Shown: in pieces, positions 1 to 11,380 of the stretch
How the letters are laid out: the number at the start of each line of letters is the position of its first letter
Numbering within the stretch: position 1 is the first letter of the stretch
NCBI GenBank assembly: GCA_016748015.1
Contig: JAAOMT010000009.1
Location: 1,837,020 to 1,901,019 of the forward strand
Direction of reading: 5' to 3'
Source: Geosiphon pyriformis
Taxonomy: Eukaryota > Glomeromycota > Glomeromycetes > Archaeosporales > Geosiphonaceae
DNA: 64,000 bases
Translations under genes and position numbers: made by a program
Notes under the pieces: generated by a model
Seen by the model: only the letters and a program-made list of their open reading frames with translations
Databases searched by the model: none
What the model was told of the DNA's origin: nothing

Positions 1-18
1 ACCCCCAAAACCATTGAT

Positions 19-690
19 TCAATAAAAAATCTTTTTAATAAACAAAAGCCTATCACTATTATTCTTTTCAGTCACTGCAGACAAATTAACATCAAGAGCA
101 AAAAATTTCACTGAATTAAAGCTTTGTTTCTTATGAACACATAATGTGATTGGTGACAACCAGCTGAAACCACTGAATTTGTAAAAAAAGAGCTCCAAAG
201 TATCATCAAATCTGTTTATATTATCAAAAAAAGGTTGTATAGGCGGCTGGCCAAGCACGTAAGTCTGAGTTTGAGATTTCCTGGGAGTGGTTTCATCCAT
301 GTCTTTGTTGTTCGAAGCACCAGAATCTACATAACTTGTTTCTTCCACAACAGTGTTTTTCAAGTTCTCCAAATCCGAAAGATTGCCAATGCTACTTGCA
401 ATGCTATCAACGTCACTCACCCAAGATGCTACAGGTTCAATGCCAGGTCCACCAAGTTCTTCTAAGCACAATGGGCTAGCAGACAAGTCCACCATACTAG
501 CATCAATGACAGGTTTTCTTGGCTTCTTAAAAAATGCATTGTGAGAATAGACACTATCTACATGTTTACTTTTGGTGCTTAGGCAGGTCCTCAAACCAGT
601 CAAATCAGTACCAAAACTTTCAGCAGATGAGTCTACTAATTTTATAACAACAAAAAGGAGTGTGTTTGAAGTAATAACTGAAGAGAACAA
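19..690 (-). pseudogene. LINE ORF1, N-terminal fragment (copy 0)
   Basis: The 223-codon minus-strand frame encodes the N-terminal part of a non-LTR retrotransposon ORF1 protein. The C-terminal stretch (FALDVNLSAV, then KKIFY) aligns with the start of the conserved ORF1 block in the two LINE copies further right (FTLDISLNNV...RKLFSNINGFGG and FALDIGLDKV...RNLFSKVNGFG). The frame ends at a TGA at about 19-21, but translation past it reads INGFGG, so this stop replaces an Arg (CGA to TGA) and the coding region originally ran on through the left edge of the window. The N-terminal 190 residues are Ser/Asp-rich and low in recognisable motifs, as usual for this family. ORF1 is thought to be the RNA-binding chaperone of the element. 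The copy is cut by the window edge, so completeness cannot be judged. Confidence 0.75.
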
Positions 691-949
691 AGGAAAAAAA
701 ATAAAAAAAAAGTTATGACTTAAAAAATATCTTTTGCTCTCGGTGTGGTTAAGAGATCAATGAAAGAAAAAAAATTTTTCCCAGTTTTTTTTTGTTTGAA
801 ACTTTAACAAACAAAATCAATTTTATTATTTTAAAAAAAGTAGTATTAGCAAATATAGTTACAAAATAAAAAAAAATAAGAAAAATAATATAAAATATTC
901 TGTAAATAAATTTATATTTTTGTTGTAATAAAAAAAATTTTTTTTTATT
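691..949. other. AT-rich leader upstream of LINE copy 0
   Basis: This lies 5' of the minus-strand LINE ORF1. It has A- and T-runs and no open frame of note, and is probably LINE 5' UTR grading into AT-rich flank. Confidence 0.3.
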
Positions 950-1893
950 TTTTATTTTTAATAAGTAAAAAAAGTATTAATTAACTTAAAATTATTTTTA
1001 TAATTCTTATTATTAATTATTGTTTTAAATTATTACTTATTAATTTATTAATTTATTAAATATTACTATCTAATTAATAATCTAATTTGTATAATACACA
1101 AATATAATTAATTATAATAATCAGATTATATAATATCTTAAATTATATAAAATTCAAAAATTTACTAAAATATTTAGAATTTAATAAAATAATAAATAAT
1201 TTACCAAAATAATTAATAATTCACAAAAACAACTTGTAATTTAATAAAATGTATTTTTAGCTTGTTAAAATATGAACAAAAAAAATGTAAGATTATAAAA
1301 TAATATTACAATAAACTATATATAAAAAAAGTTTTTTTTTAAAAAAATATATCTTATTTTATCTTATTAGAATTTAAAATAATTATCAGCTATTATAAAT
1401 TAATTTAATAAATTTATATTTTGAAAAATAACAAATTTTATTTATTATTTTTGTTTAAAAACTTTCTATTTTAATTAATATCTTAAAATTAATTAGCTAC
1501 TAATTTTAGTAATTATTTAATTAATTTTAAGTCTAAATTAAAGACAATTCTATTTATATATATATATATATTTATTTATTTTTCATATTATTAGACAAAA
1601 CTTTCTGTTAAAAAACTAATTTTTACAGCAAAATAATTACATATTATTAAAAGCTTACAGATAACAATTTTTATAAAAGAATTAATTTTTATTACAAAAT
1701 AACTACACAAAATACTTAACATAGAATTAATTATTTTATTATAAGTTTAATAATGTATATGGTTTAAAATATAGAAAAATATTTCAGAGATAAATTAGCT
1801 TATCAGAAATTTATTAGTTTTTATTAACAACAAAATCAATAGTAAAACAACATTAATAATATTAAAGAAAAAGACAAAAAATCTTTAGTAATA
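950..1893 (+). mobile_element. Hypermutated solo-LTR-like relic of gypsy element A
   Basis: Read on the plus strand, this AT-rich stretch aligns along its length with the sense LTR of element A (solo copy at 26,141-27,108; reverse complements of 44,445-45,406 and 53,299-54,285). Clear anchors are the block at 1,620-1,770, which follows TTTCACAGCAAAGTAACTAC of the solo LTR as TTTTACAGCAAAATAATTAC; the block at 1,060-1,100 with ATTAATAATCTAATTTGTA; and the end at 1,872-1,893, where GACAAAAAATCTTTAGTAAT matches GACCAAAAACCTCCAGTAAC. The great majority of differences are C to T or G to A. The right end is firm at about 1,893; the left end is uncertain by about 30 bases. No internal element sequence was recognised on either side, so it behaves as a solo LTR. 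Confidence 0.75.
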
Positions 1894-3871
1894 TTATAAA
1901 TATTAATATTTTAATAAAAATAAATTTTATATTAAGAATAAATAATAATAATTTTGTTTTATTTTTATTGGTTATACTTATTTAACTATTTTATTTTTAA
2001 AACCAATTATTTATTTTTTTATTTTTAAACTTTTTTAAAACTTTTTAAAAATTTTCTTTTTATTTATTTTTTAATTTACGTATTTATTTAGTTCTTGTTA
2101 GATTATGTTTTAAATACAATTTTAACAATAAAATTTTTTAGTTTTTTTTAATATTAAGTACTTGAATTAAAAAAATTTTTTTTTGTATAATTAAAACATT
2201 TTTTTTAATTATAATTATTTATTAATATAATAAGTTTTAAGAAAAAAAAAGAACAACTAATTATTTAAATATTAATATTGTGTTTAAAAATTATATTAAT
2301 AAAAACTAAAATAAATATTAAGTTTGTTTGTATTAAATTTTTTGTTTAAATATTTTTGTTTTTTGTTTGTAATAATATATTATTATTCTGGTTTTTTTTC
2401 TTAATATTTAATGTTTTTTGTTTTTTTTGGTAAATTTTATGAATAATTTTTATTTTATTTGGATATTTTTTGAAATTTTTGGTATTATTAATTTTAAAAA
2501 CATAAAACACAATTTTTTTTCTTTGTTTTTTCTTTAAAATACTTTTAATAGTATTGTAATTTTTTGGTTTTATAGTAAATTTAATGTAAATTAATTTCAT
2601 ATTTATATTTTAATATAGAAATAATTTTATTATAAGTATATTATAATTCAAATAAAAGTTTATTTAATAAAGTAATATTTTGATATAATATTAATTCAAA
2701 ACTATAATTTACATAAATTTGTAAAAACTAATAAATATAATTATAAATAATCAAAATTTTTAATAGTTAAATCTATTAACTTTTAGTTATATTAATTTTT
2801 TATAATAAAATATTTATTTTGTTTGGTTTTATTATAATTTGTTTTATATATAATTAATTATCTAAATTAATATTAAAACTATATTTTATTAAATATTATA
2901 AACAAATTTTTAATTTCTATTTTATTTATAACAAAATTTATATTTTTATTATTTTTAATAAATTTACTCAATTAAATTTTGTTGTATTTTATATTTTAAT
3001 TCTGAAATTCTTATAAAAACCACAAATATTTTAAAAAATTATTCAAAAAAAAATTAAAATTATATTTTATATTATTATTATTTAAACAAATTTTATTTTG
3101 TTTATTCTTAATAATACCAAAAACTACCCAAATTATAATTTATGTGTTTAAAAAAAAGCAATTTTGTTTTATTTTGGCCAATAAAATAAATGTATTTTTA
3201 TAAAAATAGAAATTAAATTAATTTTAATAATTTAACTTCTAAAGCATTTATTTAAAATCCAAAATACTTTTAATAATACAATAAAAAAACAATAATTTTA
3301 ATATAAAATACTAAACCAATAAACTAAGTTATTAGAATTTTAAATACAATAAAAAACTTAACAGTTAAATAATTTAAACTTTAATATTTATAAAAATGCC
3401 AAAATTTAGAAGTTTTTTATTAATATATAATATTTTTACAAAGTACCAGTTTTTGTAATAACTTTATTAAAAAGCTTTTTGCTATTAAATATAATAATAA
3501 CAAATTTTTAACAACAAATAAAATTAAAACTATCATAAAATAAAATAAAATAAAATAAGTTTAATTATTAATTTAAAAAATCAAATTATTAATTTTAAAA
3601 ACAGTACAAACAGAAAAAAAATCAATTAACTCGATCTTATATATATTACAAAAAACAATAAATTCTTTTTAATTAAACAAAAGAAGAATTAAAATACTAT
3701 TTTTTTTTAAAAAATTAGTTAAATAAAACAGTCAAGATTTAATATGGTTAATTTATTTAAATTTAATCTTAATTTGTTACAAAATTGGTTACAATTTTTC
3801 ATGTTTTTAATATTATTCTGTTGTTTTTTCTGACAGGTTTTTATTCTAACAAGAATAAAATAGCATAATAA
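1894..3871. other. AT desert, no gene recognised
   Basis: About 2 kb of extreme AT-rich DNA full of A and T homopolymers. The only long open frame (minus strand, 2,346-2,600, 84 codons) is made of Lys, Asn and Ile and is treated under findings. No RNA gene, splice-supported gene or intact element is visible. Given the mutated LTR next door, much of it may be repeat DNA decayed beyond recognition. Confidence 0.5.
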
Positions 3872-4147
3872 ATGAAATATATTATAAATAATTTTTTAAG
3901 TCAATTGCCTATCAACAGAAAAACTCGTATCTTTGTGTTATCCGTATGCATATGCAAGAAAAAATTCACAAATCTTAAAAAGAGCTCATTTACTGCTGAT
4001 TTAACTTTGCACATGAAATCAGGACGGAAATCCTTAACTGTTGCTAATCTAAGATCTATACAAGATCAGAAGACACTCCGAACTTGTTCTACGAAATACA
4101 GTAACACTTTTCTTATAACGCGTGATTTCTTTGTACCACAAAAGTAA
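3872..4147 (+). CDS. Small unidentified ORF (91 codons)
   Basis: ATG-started frame of 91 codons at the point where base composition returns from AT desert to more ordinary sequence. The product is basic (many Lys/Arg, including CICKKKFTNLKKSSF) with no motif, signal peptide or membrane segment that I recognise. It could be a real small gene, an exon or a chance frame; nothing nearby decides it. Confidence 0.15.
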   Translation: MKYIINNFLSQLPINRKTRIFVLSVCICKKKFTNLKKSSFTADLTLHMKSGRKSLTVANLRSIQDQKTLRTCSTKYSNTFLITRDFFVPQK

Positions 4148-4983
4148 AGGACGGTAAGCTAATGAGATTTCACCTAAAGAATTATTCAAAAATAAGAATA
4201 GAATATTGGTCACAAATCTTTAAAGAATAATTTCACTTAGTAATTAACATTTATATCGTTTCATAAAAATTGAAATATTTTAGTTGGTCAACAATACTTC
4301 AAATTTTTTTTGGAAAAGAAACATCTAGCTTCTTATAAATGGAAGAATGAACTAATATTTTATCAAAAAGTTTCAAAGAAATATTTTTTCAATATGCTAA
4401 AATGGATGATTTATCTTTTAGATTTTAACCATATTTCTACGAATTGTGAACACTTCTCTGAAAAGTCAAATAAAACCACTATTAGAATTTATATATTTGT
4501 TTTATTGTGATAAACACAATCTTGATGATTATTATTATTATGTTTATCAAGAATTCTATTGTGTTGGGATGTACACATATATAGTATGTGTTATCAATTA
4601 AATTTATTCAATTCAATAATAATATGACGATGATAAATAACATTCTATAATACTTTATTAATAATTTTTACCTTTTGGAAATAAAAATCTTTATAGAATT
4701 CTTTTAACTTCTTTAATTAATCTCCATTTAAAGAGGTTGAAAAAATGAATTCACCATCTTGGTCAAATTAAAACTTTAGAAATTTGAAACAAAACAAAAC
4801 AATATCATTATTTCAAATTTATAATAATAATAATAATAATAATTGTTGTATATATTATTATTTATTCTTCAAATCTTTATAAATACTACTAACAACTACT
4901 CTTTTGTTTTAAATTTATCATTAAGCTTTTATTGAAAATCATTGACCAATAAAAAATTTGAATTCAAACAATCATTTTGATGA

Positions 4984-5014
<31 letters not shown>

Positions 5015-5015
5015 G
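4984..5015. repeat. (GAT)n microsatellite
   Basis: About ten perfect tandem trinucleotides in non-coding DNA. Confidence 0.9.
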
Positions 5016-5220
5016 TAACATCTTAGAGTCAAGGTCAAAATACTATTTGAAATTACAAGGAGGTGGTAAGTATAAGTTTGACTTGCTTAAAGCGGCGTTC
5101 AATTCAAATTTTTTTAAACAATGATTATTGTAATTGTGATTAGACGCAGAAGTAGAAGTTGATCATTATGGTTACGCGGGTGACTGTTTTTGTTAAAGGT
5201 TAAGCGTACTTTGAAAAAGG

Positions 5221-5262
5221 GAGTGAGTGAGTGAGTGAGTGAGTGAGTGAGTAAGTGAGTGA
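5221..5262. repeat. (GAGT)n microsatellite
   Basis: Ten tetranucleotide units, one of them changed to GTAA. Apparent minus-strand ORFs here (Thr-His-Ser-Leu repeats) are translations of this tract. Confidence 0.9.
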
Positions 5263-5631
5263 AGAAATATTGAGTTGAGTACCATATTAATACGCGCATT
5301 CTTTTGAAAATTTATAATTGTTTTTTGACTTATATAATGAATGGGTATTGGTGAGAAGGAAAGAGGAATTTCTACGTTTTGTAGCGAACTCATTTGGGAA
5401 ACATTTCTAAGGGAAAATAATTCTAAATCATCCTTGAAAGAGAAAAATTTTCTTAATTAGTTAAATTAAAGAGATCAATATCACACATACACGCACATTC
5501 CTTTTTGTGGTTGAATTAAATCCTTCTCAAATAAAAACGCTTTTTCAGAAAGGTTCTGAATTCTTTTTCTTCCATATCTTTACTGGTGGGCGCTTTTTCA
5601 ACTTCATCACTTCTCTAAAAATTTCAAAATT

Positions 5632-6270
5632 ATGAATAACATAAATCCTTTTCAAATTTCACCCAAATCGGCACCAACAAAAATCAAACTCACCACACCC
5701 ACTACCACCACCATCACCAATCTAAGCCCCGAAAAACAATTAAAAGCAAAACAAATATGGACTCAAGAAGAACTTTTACATAGAGCAGAACTTCGTCATT
5801 TCGAACTTCAAGAAAGACAACATCAGCTTAATCTTGAAAAAGACGAAAAAATCAAAACCATCAAACTACGATTCGAGGAAACGCTTTCGGAAATCAGGGA
5901 AGCACGCGAGATAAGCTTAAAAATTGAAAAACATCATAAACGATTAACAAAACAACATGAATTACGTACATCCGAACTTGATGATGAACGATATATGATT
6001 TCAATCGAGGAATATTTTTGCGAGTATCCGAATACGATAAAAGAGGCGATTAACGCTTGGAAAGCAGGATTAAAAGAATGTGATAATTTTGAATGGATTC
6101 TTGAAAATATACAATTAGTTGTTAGTGATATGTTGAAACGAGTTGAAAATGAGTGTCAAGAGCTGTGGGGTCAATCTGAATTTCAGAAATTTGTCCAAGA
6201 ACGAGAGAAGAAGTTGAGAGAAGAGGAGTTGGCCCAACAAAAGAAGGAGGAAATGTTTGCCTTCCTTTGA
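5632..6270 (+). CDS. Hypothetical coiled-coil protein, 212 aa
   Basis: Uninterrupted ATG-to-TGA frame. The first 35 residues are Pro/Thr-rich and probably disordered (TTPTTTTITNLSP). Residues about 40-120 are strongly charged with heptad-like Leu spacing (QEELLHRAELRHFELQERQ), which suggests one long coiled coil. A middle segment, about 125-165, has aromatic residues (EEYFCEYPNTI, AWKAGL, FEWILENI) and may be a small folded helical unit. The tail (REKKLREEELAQQKKEE) is again helical and charged. No catalytic motif or known domain is recognised; it could be a scaffold or cytoskeletal adaptor, but that is a guess. Codon use is host-like and it has no stop or frameshift, so a real gene is likely. 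I chose the first in-frame ATG. A downstream spliced exon cannot be ruled out. Confidence 0.6.
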   Translation: MNNINPFQISPKSAPTKIKLTTPTTTTITNLSPEKQLKAKQIWTQEELLHRAELRHFELQERQHQLNLEKDEKIKTIKLRFEETLSEIREAREISLKIEKHHKRLTKQHELRTSELDDERYMISIEEYFCEYPNTIKEAINAWKAGLKECDNFEWILENIQLVVSDMLKRVENECQELWGQSEFQKFVQEREKKLREEELAQQKKEEMFAFL

Positions 6271-8833
6271 TCCTGGTGTTGTTACAGAATTGTAAAATAT
6301 AAATTTTTTGCAAGGTTATTATTTGAATGGAATTTTGTAAACAGTATGAATTTTATTTGAAATCACATTTGTATAATAATTCGCCATTTTAAAATATTTT
6401 TTAAATTGAAAAACATTAATTGATAAAAATTTGATAGAGAATAAATTAATATGACTCCATTGACTTAAGGCTTAAATTAAAAGTAAATTACAATCTTTTA
6501 AAGTGGTAAACCTTTTAAAATTTTCAATTCTCAGCCTCGATTATTTATAGAAATAAAAAATAATTTGTCTTTATTAATTTAAACCTTTAAAAATTCAGGA
6601 TTTCAAATCTGTTAAAATAAATTTTATTTTTGGTTCTTGCATCTCTCACTCAATAAACCAATGAGCAAAGAATTTTTAAAATTTTAAATCACCATTCTCT
6701 AATCTTGAACTGAAGTATCTTAAAAACACATTTTAGTCAGATGTTAATTCTAAATTCATTAAGATTATTTTATTTAGTCGATTTTGATGATAATTTTTCC
6801 TTTAGGTTCACTTCTAAACTTGAAAAAAAAAACACTTGGCTCGAAATAAATCATTTTCACACTCCCTAACATCGAAAATAAAATAAAATTTCATTTCTTT
6901 TGACTTAAAGAAAATAAAAAGAAAATCATATTTTTAGTTGGATCCATTTATAGAAATTAATAAATGAAAAAAACTTTGATTTCCACATAATCCCTATAAA
7001 TAACCTTCTTGCAGTGTAACTTTTTTCAAATATAACATTGAGATTATTTCTTTGTAATCATGATATGCAAAATCACTCCCTGATACTAACCAATTTCAAA
7101 AGTTATCCTATTTTATCGATTCAAAATAATAACCATATTTGGATATCTTGATGATTGTTGCGAAATTTTGAAACCATAATTAACCATGGGACCACTAGAA
7201 TCTTTCTATTGAATGATGATTAACTTCTCGTATTACTCTTCGGAGTCACTAGAAATACGACCGAATTCACGATCTATGGTATCATCGTTCAAAAAAAGAT
7301 GTTCATATTAATCATCCAACAACAACAACAACAACAACAACAACAAAATCAAACTTCATATTCATAAGAGTGACATTCTATATTTTCGATGCGGCACACA
7401 ATTTACGGTTTAGTTCATGTCAACCAGTTAGGACCACCATTTTGGATCGGTTATTCCGAAACAAAAGGTAGATTATTTAATTACACTGTCACCTGATAAA
7501 CCAGGGAAACAACAGGTCCCTCAAGCGCTATCACAAATATGGTTTGAAAATTTATATTGTCATTGTCATCAACGATTAAACTTTGTCTTACGTACAAATG
7601 CTTGTGCTCGTGTTCGTGTTCGTGTTCATTTAGCTTTTGACATTTTAAAAATCTGGAATAGGGGAATTCACGTTTTTTTTTAAAATCATCGATTCACAAC
7701 TTCAAATCTTTATGCATAAAATTTTGAGATTCTTTGATATTTGATTATCACAAAATATACATTCTAAATTTGGTATCTGTATCGTTAATTATTTCTCCGA
7801 TTTACCAGGCAAAATAAACACGATTCTCAGAATCGAAAGATTTTTTTTTTAAAAAAAACTTTTTCTGATTAAACATTGGATAAATACTAAAACGAGACGT
7901 GACAGGACCCAATGTGGATTGTTAGTCTTCTTTATGTGATCGTGATTGTACGGCAATTTGCGTATCTGATAAAAATTGTCGAATTGTAAAATAGCAAGTT
8001 CCTTGTTTCGGAAATTTTTTGAAATTTTTGATTATCATTGCGTGTAATTTTAGATCCGGAAATGAGTAAAAGTCCATGATTGACACCCACTAGGGCTAAG
8101 TTTTATGACTAAGTTTATGATGATGACCCATCAACCCACTTATCAAAAGTGACACTGTGATACTCACCCACCTTAAAATCGCATAAAAGATAAACTCATT
8201 TCAAAGAAAGACGGTTTTCTCGTTAAATATCATTGTATTTCTCTTAATATTCTTTCACTCTTTCAAAATCGCCAATTTCACGATTTTCGCGCGATCGAGT
8301 TAACAAAATTTGAAATACGTTCGATCGATCATTTTTACATTATTAAGGAGATAAAAGAAAGCCATGGAAAGATTTTGTTAGATTAAAAAAAAAAGAAAAA
8401 GAGTAAGACATCATCTTTGAATATCCAATTAGTAATATTGTTATTTATCGATCCAATTTTTTACCAAATAACATCTTTCATTGTTTCTTTTCTTCTTAAA
8501 TCGATCCCTGGTCGATCATTGCTGCGCTAATCTCTTGTCAATATTTTGTATAAATCAATCAGACTTTTGACAACTAGATAATAACCAAGACGTGACCATA
8601 AAAAAAAAAGAAAAAAAAAAGTACTTGGAATTGACGACGACAAAGACCGCTAAATAATTACAATTCTCATCATTACATATTCTTCAATAAAGATAAATTC
8701 ACTTTTTTATATCATCATAACCTGTCGATCAGATAATCCAACACTTATTTCTTGCTTTAAAACAATCCTCAATCATTACCATCTTTTTCTCATTCTCCTC
8801 CACCTCCACCTCATTATATATTTAAAAACAAAC
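6271..8833. other. Intergenic region, no gene recognised
   Basis: About 2.5 kb with no long open frame on either strand. It includes a (CAA)n tract at 7,318-7,346 and A-runs. The sequence just upstream of 8,834 (C/T-rich, then CATTATATATTTAAAAAC) looks like the core promoter or leader of the SIS-CBS gene. Confidence 0.4.
7318..7346. repeat. (CAA)n microsatellite
   Basis: About nine tandem CAA units in non-coding DNA. Confidence 0.85.
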
Positions 8834-9619
8834 ATGCCAAATATGACAAACGATGAAATCATTCAAGAAGCTTCTCGAATAATCAAACAACAAGGTTTAG
8901 CTCTAATTGATTGTGCCGAAAGATTACAACGTGGTGGTGAAACCGCAGACTCTTATCACTCAGCCATTTATCACTTATTTCGTGCATGTGATCAAGGTGG
9001 AAAAATCATTGTTTGTGGAGTTGGAAAATCAGGAAAAGTGGGTGAGAAATTTGTGGCTACTTTACAATCGACTGGCTCGTGCGCCGTATTCCTCCATCCG
9101 ACGGAAGCACTCCATGGCGATCTCGGAATTATACAATCACAAGATGCTGTCATCACCATCAGTTATTCTGGTAATACCGACGAATTAATACGAATCCTAC
9201 CTTCATTAAGATCACGTGGAATTCCTATCATTGCGTTATGTGGTAATAAACATTCTCAACTGGTCAAAGAAAGTGATGCATGGTTAGACGCATATGTCAA
9301 GAATGAAAGTTGTCCATATATTCCCGCACCAACCACCTCTACTACGATTGCCATGGCTGTTTGTGATTCGGTAGCGATCACTTTGATGAAATTACGTGGA
9401 TTCACACCACAGCATTTCGCTTTGAATCATCCGGGTGGGGCATTAGGAAGAAAATTATTGATGAAAGTGAAGGATGTGATGTATCGTGCCGCTGAGGTAC
9501 CTACCGTAACAGCGGACACGCTGATGGATAAAGTGATTGTAGAATCGACGCGTTTCAAGTGTGGGACAGTCCTCGTGCTGGATAATCAGATTCAAAATGG
9601 GGTTAATGGAATTAGTGGG

Positions 9620-9658
<39 letters not shown>

Positions 9659-9940
9659 TCTAAAGTAATTGGAATCATTACAAAAGAGGTGATTCGGAGT
9701 GCTCTGCAGCAATTTGGTGCCCAATTATTTCAACTTTGTGCAGATGATCTAATGTCACGGACGATTGTTACATGTTCACCTGATGATATGGCATGTGAGG
9801 CAAAAAGATTAATGGAGGAACATGGGAGCGAGGCGGGCGATGGTGACGATGAAGAGATCCTAGGAGCATTACCGGTATTTGATAAGACGAATCGACTAAA
9901 GGGAATCGTTTTGTTGGATGATTTGGTTGAGTTGTTGTAA
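8834..9940 (+). CDS. SIS-CBS sugar-phosphate isomerase, arabinose-5-phosphate isomerase-like (KpsF/GutQ/KdsD family)
   Basis: Single-exon gene of 368 aa, close to the roughly 320-330 aa of the bacterial family plus an insertion. An N-terminal SIS domain (about residues 40-190) shows GVGKSG (62-67), HPTEALHGDLG (88-98) and SGNTDE (112-117). The conserved NESCPYIPAPTTSTT block (157-171) and NHPGGALGR (198-206) follow. K65, E117, E158 and H199 line up with residues considered catalytic in bacterial KdsD, so it should interconvert ribulose-5-phosphate and arabinose-5-phosphate or a similar pair. Two CBS motifs follow (about 207-285 and 300-368), usually nucleotide-sensing. A run of 12 Asn (264-275), encoded by an AAT microsatellite, sits inside the first CBS region. 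Fungi are not known for KDO lipid, so the physiological substrate is open. No signal peptide is seen, so it is probably cytosolic. Confidence 0.88.
9621..9658 (+). repeat. (AAT)n coding microsatellite
   Basis: Twelve or so AAT units within the SIS-CBS gene, read as poly-Asn. Slippage in whole units keeps the frame. Confidence 0.9.
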
Positions 9941-10712
9941 GGAAAAAATTAAATTCTTTAAAATTTTATAATTGACATCGAAATCTCAGTTTAGGCTATT
10001 TTCACACAATGTCTAATGAGCATCACCATCAAATGATATAATTCAATCATCAACCCTTATATTTTGTAACTTTAACATTACATGTACATGTTAATTTTAT
10101 GTTTCACCATTTTCTTTTTTAAATCTTTAAAACCCCCACCCCTCTTCCCCTCGTTCGATAGCTTCTTTTTACATAATATTTTCTTTGTAGATTCAATTCA
10201 CTTTGATAAGACATATAGACAAGATAAACTTTACAGAACTTTAGCATTGCCTCTTAGACATTGACCAATGTAACGTTTATTCGAAAAATCAACTCTAAAC
10301 GTGATCCGAAACAAATATTTAAAAAATTACCTGCACTTAATATTATTGATCTTCTATATAATGGAAGCAAAATAAAGAAATGATGAGAAGGATTTTTGAA
10401 AAAAAAATTCGAAATAATGGGAAATATGTATTTTTCATGGGTTTATAAAAGAGACTAGTTAATGGGTACATGTGTTAAAAATCACCCAAAATACCAATAA
10501 ATCAGAGTTACATTTTGATATCTTAGTGAAGCCCTAATTCAATCAAGGGAAAATTCAACCTTGGGGAGGGGAGTTTTAAAGCAAAAGCTTATATAACAAA
10601 AAGTTATACAAAACCGTCTTTAAATGAAATTTTTGGAAAGTGGATATTTCAACGAGTGAAATATAAATTTTAAATTTTATTTATTAAAGATTTTCCCACA
10701 CTACAAGTAAAA
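9941..10712. other. Intergenic, 3' of SIS-CBS gene
   Basis: No supported gene. It holds the SIS-CBS 3' UTR and the upstream flank of the tRNA. Confidence 0.4.
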
Positions 10713-10784
10713 GGTTCTGTGGTGTAATGGTTAGCACCCAGGACTTTGAATCCTGTAATCCGAGTTCGATTCTCGGCAGAACCT
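10713..10784 (+). tRNA. tRNA-Gln (UUG)
   Basis: A full cloverleaf of 72 nt. The acceptor arm GGTTCTG pairs with CAGAACC followed by discriminator T. The D-arm region contains TGGTGTAATGGTTAGCA. The anticodon stem CAGGA/TCCTG closes the 7-nt loop CTTTGAA, which gives anticodon TTG (Gln, CAA codons). The T arm is CCGAG-TTCGATT-CTCGG. The T-loop GTTCGATTC and D-loop GGTTAGC match the B and A boxes of the internal pol III promoter. There is no intron, and a T6 run about 10 nt downstream should terminate pol III. Confidence 0.96.
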
Positions 10785-11380
10785 TTGAAAATGGTTTTTT
10801 CATCTTATTCATATAAGAACGATTAGTTTCTTTTTTGAGGTGATCCTTAAAATGATTGGTGATAGAAAGAGGTTTTTTGAAAGCTTTTTATTAGAATAAA
10901 TTTTTTTTTTAGAATATTGAAATGTTTTTTTTAGTGACCTTTGATTAAAAAAAATAGATATGGATGTCTTGAGAAATGCAAATTATCAATTAAAAATGAA
11001 ATATAAAGCTGCCTTCGAGAATTTTTTTACTTTTATGAAAAAAAATCAATTTGAAGAACTTTTAGCTTTTGTGAATATTAAACGTATTAGGAATAAAACT
11101 ATAATAAATTTTTTTGGAAAATGTGTGTAATTTGATCAGAATTAGTAAAACCAATTTTCTAATACCATAGAAAATTTTACTTTATCATAGGCTTTGTTAA
11201 TGTTGCTGGTTTTAAGCTTAACCAACATACAATAATCTTATAGCCTTTTGTAATTTCTCCATGAAAAGCTTCTTGACACAATTAACTAAAAATGGTTCTG
11301 AGCATTAGATCAAAATAACCAATCAGGAGCTCAAAAAAAAGGTCAATGATGATCACTTTTCTTAATAAAGCTATTGTTGA
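10785..11380. other. Intergenic, tRNA 3' flank to SUV3 promoter
   Basis: Starts with the pol III T6 terminator near 10,795. No gene seen. Confidence 0.4.

Larger units (their letters stand above)
4148..5631. other. Intergenic region with microsatellites
   Basis: No gene recognised. It holds an (AAT)n run near 4,825-4,845, a (GAT)n tract at 4,984-5,015 and a (GAGT)n tract at 5,221-5,262. The last 150 bases before 5,632 are the likely promoter and 5' UTR of the coiled-coil gene; no clear TATA box is visible there. Confidence 0.4.

Noticed and set aside
5114-5393. Minus-strand ORFs with SLTHSLTHSLTH-type repeats
   Set aside because: They are translations of the (GAGT)n microsatellite; no start context or domain.
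4984-7346. CRISPR-like or regulatory tandem arrays
   Set aside because: The repeats are 3-4 bp microsatellites without spacers in a eukaryotic genome.
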